Shown one piece after another: positions 1 through 5,490 of a DNA stretch of 5,490 nt. The notes beneath the pieces were generated by a model, which was not told the DNA's origin, searched no databases, and saw only the letters and a list, made by a program, of their open reading frames with translations. Numbering within the stretch: position 1 is the first letter of the stretch; every line of letters starts with the position of its first letter. The stretch lies in assembly GCA_023430285.1 (NCBI GenBank), contig JAEZAV010000039.1, positions 1 to 5,490 of the forward strand, read 5' to 3'. Origin of the DNA: Methanobacteriota archaeon (GTDB lineage: Archaea > Methanobacteriota > Methanobacteria > Methanobacteriales > Methanobacteriaceae). Made by a program: the position numbers and the translations under genes.

Positions 1-1099
1 ACACAACCAATAGAAACATGGATCTAAACTTTTCGGATGAAAAACGTTCTGTAGTTTTAAGTTGGTTGTAAACAGTTTTAACACCAAATCCTCCGAGGAT
101 TGATAATGGAATCACAATATAAATAAGGAGCCTTGGTGCAAGTACATTTATGCCTATTAAATATGCGTTACTGAGCAATAAAAGGGAAACTATCCATGTA
201 AATATATAAATATCCTTTCTTCTTCTTAATTTGACGGCGAAATAGGTACCTATCAATGCAAACACTGTTACCAACACACCAAAGTACTGTAAATATTTCA
301 ATGGACTCAGCTGGATGGTGTAATTAATTGATGTGCTGTAACCAAGGGTGGCACTGATTCCCTGATCAAGAATGTTCTGAAACAGTTCTGGTTTGAAAAG
401 AGCAAGGGCTATCCCAGCAGCCACTACAAGAATTAACATGGATGATATGAAAGCACCGTAATTCTTGAAAATAGAGGGTTCACGATAAAATACAATGTCT
501 ACAATGGTCATGGAACTTATCACAATGAAAAGGCATAACAGTGCTGCTTGATGGGTTGCAGCTACTACCAACATTAAAATTCCTGCAATAAATGCGTACT
601 TTAACTTTCGGTTCTTCACTGAGCTGTAGTAGAAGTAAACAGCCAAGGGTAGAAATATGAGTGCTAGATTTTCAGGTACTGGGAGCATTATCCTGTAGAC
701 GATGTAACTGGAGATCATTAAAAATCCAGCTGAAATTCCTGCCAGGTTGCCGTAGAATTTTTTCCCAACGTAACTAACAGACAGCACAACAAAAAATGCA
801 AGGAACGGTTGCAGCACCCTTGCAATCAACATGTAACCCTGATGAGAAACAGTTCCAAGGAATGCAATTAAGAAATGGAAAAGTGGGGGATATGCTATTT
901 TTAGACCAACTGGTGAACCTAGTAGGGGATTGACAAGAACAAAACCATACCTAGTGTACACTTCTGCATACAAAACATGGTAGATCACGTCCCAACTTAA
1001 CGGCCATTTATGAGTCAAGGTGGGTATTAGGGTGATTAAAAATATTGCGATGGCAGGGATGATAATTTGAAGTTTGTTTAAATCAGTTTTTTGCTTCAT
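1..1099 (-). CDS. GT-C-like polytopic membrane glycosyltransferase, partial (C-terminus beyond window)
   Basis: An open frame of 366 codons starts at an ATG (1097-1099) and runs off the left edge without a stop. A GGGG motif (1107-1110) lies 7 nt ahead of the start and is a weak ribosome binding site. The protein is very hydrophobic, with about nine or ten membrane spans (for example residues 10-29, 71-88, 94-112, 118-135, 143-158, 167-200, 215-234, 270-288, 298-318, 322-340). Features typical of GT-C fold enzymes (PMT/GT39 and related archaeal families) are the first outer loop with an acidic residue in SWDVIYH (35-41, Asp37), the YPPLFHFLIA segment (70-79), the PENLALIFLPLA segment (142-153) and an Arg-containing PRLLIY segment near the end (322-327). 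Such enzymes transfer sugars from polyprenyl-phosphate donors on the outer face of the membrane. Donor and acceptor cannot be told from sequence. It could also be a non-catalytic relative of unknown function. Confidence 0.68.
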   Translation of the reverse strand, partial: MKQKTDLNKLQIIIPAIAIFLITLIPTLTHKWPLSWDVIYHVLYAEVYTRYGFVLVNPLLGSPVGLKIAYPPLFHFLIAFLGTVSHQGYMLIARVLQPFLAFFVVLSVSYVGKKFYGNLAGISAGFLMISSYIVYRIMLPVPENLALIFLPLAVYFYYSSVKNRKLKYAFIAGILMLVVAATHQAALLCLFIVISSMTIVDIVFYREPSIFKNYGAFISSMLILVVAAGIALALFKPELFQNILDQGISATLGYSTSINYTIQLSPLKYLQYFGVLVTVFALIGTYFAVKLRRRKDIYIFTWIVSLLLLSNAYLIGINVLAPRLLIYIVIPLSILGGFGVKTVYNQLKTTERFSSEKFRSMFLLVV

Positions 1100-1130
1100 T
1101 GATCTGCCCCAACTACTAATTTTAAGTGGT

Positions 1131-1176
1131 AAAAAAAAGTTACAATAAAAATTTGTAAATAAAAATTTAAAAAAAA
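1131..1176 (-). terminator. T-tract terminator region downstream of ino1
   Basis: On the minus strand, T8 runs occur at 1169-1176 and 1131-1138, separated by further T-rich sequence. The first begins 19 nt after the ino1 stop codon. Archaeal RNA polymerase terminates at T-rich tracts, so this probably ends the ino1 transcript. The same AT-rich stretch must also hold the promoter of the glycosyltransferase-like gene starting at 1099, but no single TATA box stands out. No strong hairpin precedes the tract; there is only a weak AAGG/CCTT pair at 1189-1201. Confidence 0.55.
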
Positions 1177-1194
1177 TTATGGATGAGGAAGGTT

Positions 1195-2298
1195 TTACCT
1201 TTCCCTTTCACCTTCAATGAACTCATCAACCATTTCCTTGGCCAGATCATCGGTGAACTGTTCTGGAGGATGTTTCATTGTGTAGGCTGAAATTGATTTC
1301 AACTGTCCACCAACACCCCTTTCGAGTGCAAGTTTACAGCATCGTATGGCATCTATAACACAACCAGCAGAATTAGGTGAATCTTCAACACTCAATCGGA
1401 GTTCTATATTCATTGGAACATCACCGAATGTTTTTCCTTCCATTCTGAGGAAGCATAGTTTGTTATCTTTCTGCCAAGTTACATAATCACTCGGACCTAT
1501 GTGAATATTTTCGTCTTCCAACCTTTCATCAAGTACAGATTGAACAGCTTCAGTTTTTGATTCCTTCTTTGAATCAAGTCTGCTTCTATTCAACATGTTA
1601 AGGAAGTCAGTGTTACCTCCTGTATTGAGCTGGTAGGTTCTTTCGAGCTTCACACCCCTATCACGAAATAGGTTTGCTAGGGTTCTGTGTGTGATTGTTG
1701 CACCGATCTGTGCTTTAATATCGTCTCCAACAATTGGAATTCCTTTTGATTCGAATTTAGCTGCCCATTCTGGGTTACTCACTATAAACACAGGCATGTT
1801 GTTTATGAAGGCAACCCCTGCATCTAGGGCGCACTGTGCATAAAATCTTGTGGCTTCTTCAGAACCCACAGGTAAGTAGTTAAGCAGAACTTCTGCTCCG
1901 CTGTCCTTTATGATCTTTACAACTTCTTCTTTTTCATTTTCCTTTGCATCTGCAACAACAAATGCGAATTCCTTTTTATGGTCTGCCATGTGTGGTGCTA
2001 CACCATCTAAAATTTTTCCCATGGATACTTCTACTCCATATTCCGGGATATCACTACAGAAAACTTGAGTACAGTTGGGTTTTGCAAAAATAGCTTCGCT
2101 TACATCTTTGCCTACTTTTCTACAGTCAATGTCAAAGGCAGCTACAACTTCTATGTCAGAAGGTTTGTAACCTCCTATGTCCCAGTGCATGAGCCCAATG
2201 GCTTCATCAGGATTCTTATCTTCGTAATAATGAATTCCTTGGATTAGTGAGCTTGCACAATTACCAATACCGACTATCGCTACTTTTATCTTCTCCAA
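1195..2298 (-). CDS. ino1: myo-inositol-1-phosphate synthase (inositol-3-phosphate synthase)
   Basis: Converts D-glucose 6-phosphate to L-myo-inositol 1-phosphate (1D-myo-inositol 3-phosphate) in an NAD-dependent oxidation, aldol cyclisation and reduction in the cytosol. In archaea this feeds inositol-headgroup ether phospholipids and, in some thermophiles, di-inositol phosphate. The 367-residue protein has the N-terminal Rossmann motif GIGNCASS (10-17), LPVGSEEATRFYAQCALDAG (142-161), the active-site GDDIKAQIGAT block (191-201), NTGGNTDFLNM (225-235), the lysine-rich SKKESKT (243-249), GPSDYV (268-273), DSPNSAG (306-312) and MKHPPEQ (341-347). Motifs and length fit the short form known from mycobacteria (Ino1) and archaea rather than the roughly 500-residue eukaryotic form. 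The start is TTG (2296-2298), supported by AGGTG 6 nt upstream and by placement just before the first Rossmann strand; the stop is TAA. It appears intact, with no missing motif. Confidence 0.96.
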   Translation of the reverse strand: MEKIKVAIVGIGNCASSLIQGIHYYEDKNPDEAIGLMHWDIGGYKPSDIEVVAAFDIDCRKVGKDVSEAIFAKPNCTQVFCSDIPEYGVEVSMGKILDGVAPHMADHKKEFAFVVADAKENEKEEVVKIIKDSGAEVLLNYLPVGSEEATRFYAQCALDAGVAFINNMPVFIVSNPEWAAKFESKGIPIVGDDIKAQIGATITHRTLANLFRDRGVKLERTYQLNTGGNTDFLNMLNRSRLDSKKESKTEAVQSVLDERLEDENIHIGPSDYVTWQKDNKLCFLRMEGKTFGDVPMNIELRLSVEDSPNSAGCVIDAIRCCKLALERGVGGQLKSISAYTMKHPPEQFTDDLAKEMVDEFIEGERER

Positions 2299-2304
2299 TT
2301 AAAA

Positions 2305-2309
2305 CACCT
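2305..2309 (-). promoter_or_regulatory. Ribosome binding site deciding the TTG start of ino1
   Basis: AGGTG on the minus strand, complementary to the CACCT of the archaeal 16S rRNA 3' end, lies 6 nt ahead of TTG at 2298. Because the start is not ATG, this site is the main evidence for it. Confidence 0.75.
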
Positions 2310-2319
2310 TTTAAAATAT

Positions 2320-2332
2320 CGTTAATATAACG
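2320..2332 (-). promoter_or_regulatory. Possible ino1 TATA box or operator within a short palindrome
   Basis: The 13-nt sequence CGTTAATATAACG has 5-bp inverted arms (CGTTA/TAACG) around a TATA-like core (TTATATTA on the minus strand). Transcription about 26 nt downstream of its centre would begin near 2300, inside or after the ribosome binding site, which argues against it being the only TATA box. It may instead be an operator, or the real TATA may lie further upstream (for example TATTATAAG at 2412-2420). Confidence 0.3.
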
Positions 2333-2553
2333 TGAATTGTGCCATGTTAATTTATTCTAAAATCAATACATTTCCAAATTCATGACGGTTATTATCTTTA
2401 AAGAAAGTTTGCTTATAATACTATTAAATGTTTCGATCTAATCAAATTAAATCATTCTAGGTAGATAAACTTATTCTGAAGGTTTCATACGATGAAGATT
2501 GTTTAATTTAGATTCAAACGTTATAAACCCAAAAACTCCATAACTTCTCCTAG

Positions 2554-2574
2554 GTTTGTTGTGTTTAAAAGTAT
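2554..2574 (-). repeat. Copy A of a 21-nt near-identical repeat
   Basis: This intergenic 21-mer matches 4384-4404 at 20 of 21 positions; the mismatch is at 2560. Read on the minus strand in the same frame, both copies encode ILLNTTN with nearly identical codons. This copy lies just after the stop of the 2583-3026 gene and is not part of a convincing gene. Confidence 0.6.
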
Positions 2575-2582
2575 CATGGGAA

Positions 2583-3026
2583 CTATTTGTTTGTGAAGGA
2601 TTCTAAATTTAACAAACCATAAAATGCAACTAAAGTTAATGCAACGCTCCATATAGCTATTCCAACGGACATCCAGAGTAATAATCTGTTTTTAGGTGCT
2701 CCAAGTCCCACACCTATAGCTGCTCCAAGCGGGGCTCCGAAAAGTAGGGGTGAAAGCAGTCCTAAACCAATAATGCCATATTTATTCCAGATTGTATATA
2801 TTCGGCCATGTTCAATTGATCGAGATCCATACCTCCATTTTATGAACCACTTTCTCACTCCCTCTCCCAAGGTCACCACAAAAAAGGCAGATACAATGGA
2901 TCCTGCAGCTGCTGCAACTATGATCAACAGGGGGTTAAGTTTTAAAACAAGTCCTAGGGGTATTGCTAGCCATAATTCAACAACACTGGCTAAAAACACA
3001 AATAAAATTGATATAAATATATTCAA
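2583..3026 (-). CDS. COG2426-type small multidrug export family membrane protein
   Basis: A 147-residue integral membrane protein with about four spans (roughly 2-27, 31-54, 82-108, 115-138) and a basic cytoplasmic-type loop between the second and third (58-82, with KWRYGSR). Two conserved blocks match the Sm_multidrug_ex family (PF06695/COG2426): VVELWLAIPLGLVL (15-28), with Glu17 and Pro23 in the first span, and LLSPLLFGAPLGAAIGVGLGAPKNRLLLWMSVGIAIW in halves at 90-107 and 108-126. The family name is historical; transport of drugs has not been shown for archaeal members as far as I know, and the substrate is unknown. The start is TTG (3024-3026) with AGGTGA 6 nt upstream; the stop is TAG. 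The length is near the usual 150-180. It is 142 nt from the next upstream gene, so is probably transcribed from its own promoter. Confidence 0.85.
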   Translation of the reverse strand: MNIFISILFVFLASVVELWLAIPLGLVLKLNPLLIIVAAAAGSIVSAFFVVTLGEGVRKWFIKWRYGSRSIEHGRIYTIWNKYGIIGLGLLSPLLFGAPLGAAIGVGLGAPKNRLLLWMSVGIAIWSVALTLVAFYGLLNLESFTNK

Positions 3027-3032
3027 GTAGTT

Positions 3033-3038
3033 TCACCT
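3033..3038 (-). promoter_or_regulatory. Ribosome binding site deciding the TTG start at 3026
   Basis: AGGTGA on the minus strand, 6 nt ahead of TTG. It has the same motif and spacing as for ino1, which supports both non-ATG starts. Confidence 0.75.
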
Positions 3039-3095
3039 TTACCGTCACATTTTTCTTGCATATCACTAATAACATCTGTCAAACAATAAATTTTC

Positions 3096-3132
3096 TGATT
3101 CACAGAATCAATTGTTGGTGGGGAATATATTC
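3096..3132 (-). promoter_or_regulatory. Candidate promoter with palindromic operator-like site for the export-protein gene
   Basis: GAATATATTC (3123-3132) is a perfect palindrome and a plausible TATA box on the minus strand. About 26 nt downstream, at the predicted transcription start near 3101, sits TGATTC-ACA-GAATCA (3096-3110), with 6-bp inverted arms and a 3-nt centre. A second pair, AACAAT (3082-3087) and ATTGTT (3111-3116), brackets it unevenly. A dyad at the start site is typical of repressor binding. This would leave a leader of about 75 nt before the TTG. Confidence 0.35.
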
Positions 3133-3137
3133 ATTTT

Positions 3138-3145
3138 AAAAAAAA
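3138..3145 (-). terminator. T8 terminator downstream of the 3169-4110 gene
   Basis: A run of eight T on the minus strand, 23 nt past the TAA stop, followed by further AT-rich sequence. It is consistent with archaeal T-tract termination and separates this transcript from the export-protein gene. No hairpin is seen ahead of it. Confidence 0.5.
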
Positions 3146-3168
3146 TAGAAGGGAAATATTTGTTGATT

Positions 3169-4110
3169 TTAGATGATGGCTATCGAAGCATAAACAAACA
3201 ACCACCACAGAACCACAAGCAGGGTCATGCTGAAGAGGGGTAATTTGTTTAGTTGAATATTTGCGAATTTTCTACCATTGTACCAGCTTAACAACAGTAT
3301 AACAACAAATATTAGGCTGTTCACTATTCCAACAATGTTTAAGGGATCCTTGTACATTACGTAGAACCACACTACTGCTGTTATTAAGATTCCGATCCAC
3401 ATTACGGGTTTTAGCAGTGAATATACTTTAATTGTTAACTGGGTTATTTCCTCTGATTTTCGGGCTTTAATTAGCATGAAGTAGAGTACCATTGTTGATC
3501 CCAGTGCAAATATTAATCCTAGGAATTCTAAGAAGAGCTCAGTAACTGGTTTTCCAAAGAACTGTTCTTTGAGTAGGGGTATGGTAACAAGGGCCTTTAA
3601 GGATTCATCAATAGGAAACGATTCTGTTTCTCCTACTGCTATGTTGTACTTTCCCTGATTTTCTGAGTTGAATATTTTTATGTAGTAATCCCCGGCAGGA
3701 AGTTGTTCAGACACTTCAGGTCCTTTGAGATAATAATCTCCTCCAAATTCTTCGAAGTAGGGCTTCCAAGTGGAGTTAGTTCCATTTAGTGTTAAGAGGA
3801 TATTGCCGTTTGAGTCTAGAACTTGTGCTGAAACAAAATCTGCTTGTATTCCTGGACTCTGGGGAACTAGAAGATTGAGGTAAAATTTGAATGGAACATC
3901 TGAACTGATTTTGTAGTAATCAGGACTGCCATGTAGGGTGCTGTAAAAAGCTTGGGAAATTTCTGGGTTTTCAATGATGATGGGATTGCTCATTGAACTA
4001 TTGATTCCTGTTTCCAGCCGGGGCTGATGTGCTGCCACAGCTGAGATCGAAATAAATAAAACAAGCATGGTTACAATTAAAATACTTGAACTTATTTTTC
4101 CAGATTTCAT
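3169..4110 (-). CDS. Secreted beta-domain protein with four C-terminal membrane spans, function unknown
   Basis: 313 residues. A signal peptide is clear: basic start (K2, K5), hydrophobic 9-24, and a likely cut after AVAA (24-27), leaving His28-Gln-Pro-Arg as mature N-terminus. Residues 28-165 form an extracytoplasmic domain rich in beta-like, aromatic and glycine segments: PEISQAFYSTLHGSPDYYKI (49-68), a putative strand-turn-strand with DSNGNILL (99-106), FEEFGGDYYLKGPE (119-132) and LPAGDYYIKIFNSENQGKYN (137-156). It resembles pre-peptidase C-terminal-like beta sandwiches. Sequons occur at N37, N109 and N112. Four spans follow at about 190-214, 233-253, 256-275 and 290-312. I believe related unnamed proteins exist in other anaerobic archaea and bacteria, but no function is known to me. 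The ATG start (4108-4110) has no ribosome binding site; a TTTAAA box 26 nt upstream suggests a leaderless mRNA. The stop is TAA. Confidence 0.85.
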   Translation of the reverse strand: MKSGKISSSILIVTMLVLFISISAVAAHQPRLETGINSSMSNPIIIENPEISQAFYSTLHGSPDYYKISSDVPFKFYLNLLVPQSPGIQADFVSAQVLDSNGNILLTLNGTNSTWKPYFEEFGGDYYLKGPEVSEQLPAGDYYIKIFNSENQGKYNIAVGETESFPIDESLKALVTIPLLKEQFFGKPVTELFLEFLGLIFALGSTMVLYFMLIKARKSEEITQLTIKVYSLLKPVMWIGILITAVVWFYVMYKDPLNIVGIVNSLIFVVILLLSWYNGRKFANIQLNKLPLFSMTLLVVLWWLFVYASIAII

Positions 4111-4130
4111 GTTATTAATTATGTATTGAA

Positions 4131-4139
4131 ATCTTTAAA
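4131..4139 (-). promoter_or_regulatory. TATA-like box for a possibly leaderless transcript
   Basis: TTTAAAGAT on the minus strand is centred near 4136, about 26 nt ahead of the ATG at 4110. This is the spacing between an archaeal TATA box and the transcription start, and no Shine-Dalgarno sequence is present in between. The upstream flank is the T-tract of the preceding gene's terminator. Confidence 0.45.
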
Positions 4140-4148
4140 AGAATTACT

Positions 4149-4200
4149 AAAAAAAATAATAAATAAAGGTTTGAAACCAGTTGTTCTAACTGAGTTTCAA
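4149..4200 (-). terminator. Hairpin plus T8 terminator overlapping the stop of the 4186-4704 gene
   Basis: Positions 4171-4182 (TTGAAACCAGTT) pair with 4188-4200 (AACTG, bulged A at 4193, GTTTCAA), giving a 12-bp stem with a one-base bulge and a 5-nt loop (4183-4187). The last coding triplets and the TAG stop (4186-4188) lie in the stem and loop. On the minus strand the hairpin is followed by CTTTATTTATTA and then T8 (4149-4156). The layout resembles a bacterial intrinsic terminator, although the gap to the T-run is about 14 nt. Confidence 0.65.
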
Positions 4201-4704
4201 GGTTTGCAGTAAATTATTGTAGGCTTGTTCAGTTTGGTTCAGTGCAAATCTTGGGCAAATGTAGGTTATCAAGTAATAATTGTTGTCTTTGTCTATTATG
4301 GTGTATTTACTGGCAATATTATTTCCAACACTTCCGACTTGTGAAGCTGTTATATTGTTCACAGTTGTTGAAGCCACTGAAGAGTTTGTGGTGTTTAAAA
4401 GTATGTTGTTGGTACTTGGAAGGTTCAATGAACCAGTTGCCTTTTCTTGCATTTGCAACACAATATATGCAGGTTGCGTTTTGCCGCTTGAATCTGCGTA
4501 GTTAGTTGTTAAAGTAACAGAGGAATATATCGAACTATTACTGAAATTACCAACTAAACTGTCTTGTGACCAAGAGTTAGGATATTGGAATGATACAGTT
4601 CCTGTATTAAATGTGTTGTTACCTGAAACACTCAATGCTAAAATTAACGCTATAATTACTACCAGAACGATTATTACCGGCATTAGGTATTGATTTTTTT
4701 CCAC
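4186..4704 (-). CDS. Membrane-anchored, sequon-rich PsbP/Mog1-like surface protein
   Basis: 172 residues with an N-terminal anchor (about 8-27, no clear cleavage or lipobox) and an extracytoplasmic domain of roughly 145 residues. TVSFQYPNSWSQDS (36-49) matches the 'F-x-YP-x-x-W' opening of PsbP/Mog1-like (DUF1795-type) domains. The end, with YYLITYICPRFALNQTEQAYNNLLQTLKLS split over 143-160 and 161-172, fits the closing strand and helix of that fold. Seven N-glycosylation sequons (N29, N53, N56, N104, N107, N117, N156) and high Asn/Ser/Thr content point to a glycosylated surface protein. The only cysteine is C150. The start is GTG (4702-4704), with GGGGGT (4713-4718) 8 nt upstream; an in-frame TAG at 4708-4710 excludes any earlier start. 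Met8 is a weaker alternative. Function is unknown. It is 75 nt from the next gene and separated from it by a strong terminator. Confidence 0.85.
   Translation of the reverse strand: MEKNQYLMPVIIVLVVIIALILALSVSGNNTFNTGTVSFQYPNSWSQDSLVGNFSNSSIYSSVTLTTNYADSSGKTQPAYIVLQMQEKATGSLNLPSTNNILLNTTNSSVASTTVNNITASQVGSVGNNIASKYTIIDKDNNYYLITYICPRFALNQTEQAYNNLLQTLKLS
4384..4404 (-). repeat. Copy B of a 21-nt near-identical repeat, inside a coding region
   Basis: Matches 2554-2574 at 20 of 21 positions. Here it encodes residues about 101-107 (ILLNTTN) of the PsbP-like surface protein. Confidence 0.6.
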
Positions 4705-4712
4705 GATCTATG

Positions 4713-4764
4713 ACCCCCATTATAATTATTGTTGTTATTATTTTGTACCTCTAGAATTATATGT
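4713..4764 (-). promoter_or_regulatory. Promoter and ribosome binding site of the PsbP-like gene
   Basis: ACATATAATT on the minus strand (4755-4764), preceded by an A-run, is a good archaeal TATA box. Initiation about 26 nt downstream, near 4733, gives a leader of about 29 nt that contains GGGGGT (4713-4718) 8 nt ahead of the GTG start. Confidence 0.5.
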
Positions 4765-4937
4765 TTTTTCTTATTATCATCTACAAACCACGGGGCCGAA
4801 TAAACCTACTTAAGTGGCCATGTTAGCACTGATTAATTATTTAACGAAATCCTCCTTTGAATGGGAAGTTTTATCCCTGAGAATTCTTGATAAATTGCAG
4901 ATTTTTTGATGATTTAAGATTATTATCTTTAAAATTT

Positions 4938-4961
4938 TTGGTACCAACAACCATTATATGA
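4938..4961 (+). promoter_or_regulatory. Candidate promoter of the plus-strand gene with upstream palindrome
   Basis: TTATATGA (4954-4961) is a TATA-like box. Initiation about 26 nt downstream, near 4984, gives a leader of about 23 nt holding the ribosome binding site at 4994-4999. The perfect 10-bp palindrome TTGGTACCAA (4938-4947) ends 6 nt upstream of the box and may be a regulator site. Confidence 0.4.
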
Positions 4962-4993
4962 ATGTTAAATCAAAAAATACTAATCATAACTTC

Positions 4994-4999
4994 GGGGTG
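4994..4999 (+). promoter_or_regulatory. Ribosome binding site deciding the TTG start at 5007
   Basis: GGGGTG, 7 nt ahead of TTG (5007-5009). The alternative in-frame ATG (4962-4964) has no ribosome binding site and would lie upstream of the predicted transcription start. Confidence 0.6.
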
Positions 5000-5006
5000 C
5001 TTAACT

Positions 5007-5490
<484 letters not shown>

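Larger units (their letters stand above)
2299..2582. other. 284-nt AT-rich intergenic region between ino1 and the export-protein gene
   Basis: No supported gene was found on either strand. It holds the ino1 ribosome binding site and candidate promoter at its left end. At its right end is an 18-codon minus-strand frame (2521-2577) starting ATG and ending TAA that has no ribosome binding site and contains a short repeat shared with the gene at 4186-4704. A 14-nt match, TTATTATCTTTAAA (2389-2402), recurs at 4920-4933 in the other long intergenic region. No tRNA-like or riboswitch-like fold was recognised, and no strong terminator is visible after the 2583 stop codon. Confidence 0.5.
4705..5006. 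other. 302-nt divergent intergenic region
   Basis: Separates the divergently transcribed genes at 4186-4704 (minus) and 5007-5490 (plus) and carries both promoters at its ends. The middle (about 4770-4930) has no supported gene. It contains short palindromes ACTTAAGT (4808-4815) and AGAATTCT (4880-4887), and an imperfect inverted repeat around AGAT-TATT-ATCT (4917-4928). No tRNA or structured RNA was recognised. Confidence 0.5.

Noticed and set aside
2065..2247. Plus-strand 60-codon frame opposite ino1
   Set aside because: Lies entirely antisense to a highly conserved gene, with no ribosome binding site or recognisable motif.
2382..2441. Plus-strand 19-codon ATG frame in the intergenic region
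   Set aside because: No ribosome binding site, no motif and AT-rich background; expected by chance.
2773..3030. Plus-strand 85-codon frame opposite the export-protein gene
   Set aside because: Shadow of the conserved minus-strand coding frame; composition is not protein-like.
4242..4505. Overlapping plus-strand frames of 87 and 73 codons opposite the PsbP-like gene
   Set aside because: Antisense to a gene with a clear anchor, fold motif and ribosome binding site; Cys/Leu-rich shadows from Asn/Thr-rich coding on the other strand.
2389..4933. 14-nt match TTATTATCTTTAAA at 2389-2402 and 4920-4933, with ATCTTTAAA also at 4131-4139
   Set aside because: Low-complexity AT-rich words in promoter-like DNA; not distinctive enough to call a repeat family.

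Overview
The window looks like chromosomal DNA from a methanogenic archaeon, most likely of the Methanobacterium type. This rests on AT-rich intergenic DNA, archaeal GGTG-type ribosome binding sites 6-8 nt ahead of TTG or GTG starts, TATA-like boxes, T-tract terminators, sequon-rich surface proteins and a short archaeal/actinobacterial-type myo-inositol-1-phosphate synthase. The genus is an inference, not proven from the sequence.

Layout. Five genes lie on the minus strand and one on the plus strand. From the left edge: (1) a long hydrophobic protein, complete at its start but cut by the left edge, resembling a GT-C membrane glycosyltransferase (1-1099, minus); (2) ino1, inositol-1-phosphate synthase (1195-2298, minus), the one gene identified with near certainty; (3) a 284-nt non-coding stretch; (4) a small COG2426-type 'small multidrug export' membrane protein (2583-3026, minus); (5) a secreted beta-domain protein with four C-terminal membrane spans (3169-4110, minus); (6) a membrane-anchored, sequon-rich PsbP/Mog1-like surface protein (4186-4704, minus); (7) a 302-nt divergent promoter region; (8) a basic, soluble protein of unknown function cut by the right edge (5007-5490, plus), which has a faint resemblance to a TFB-type cyclin repeat.

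The minus-strand genes do not overlap, and three of the four gaps between them contain a T8 tract on the transcribed strand. They are probably mostly separate transcription units rather than one operon. The common theme is the cell envelope: Ino1 supplies inositol phosphate for archaeal inositol phospholipids, the GT-C-like protein would use lipid-linked sugars, and three others are membrane or surface proteins. A shared pathway is not demonstrated.

No tRNA, rRNA, CRISPR array, insertion sequence or recognisable defence system was seen. The items most worth a second look are the secreted-domain/4-TM protein whose predicted mature N-terminus is a histidine, the plus-strand basic protein, a hairpin-plus-T-tract terminator overlapping a stop codon, and several short palindromes placed at predicted promoters.
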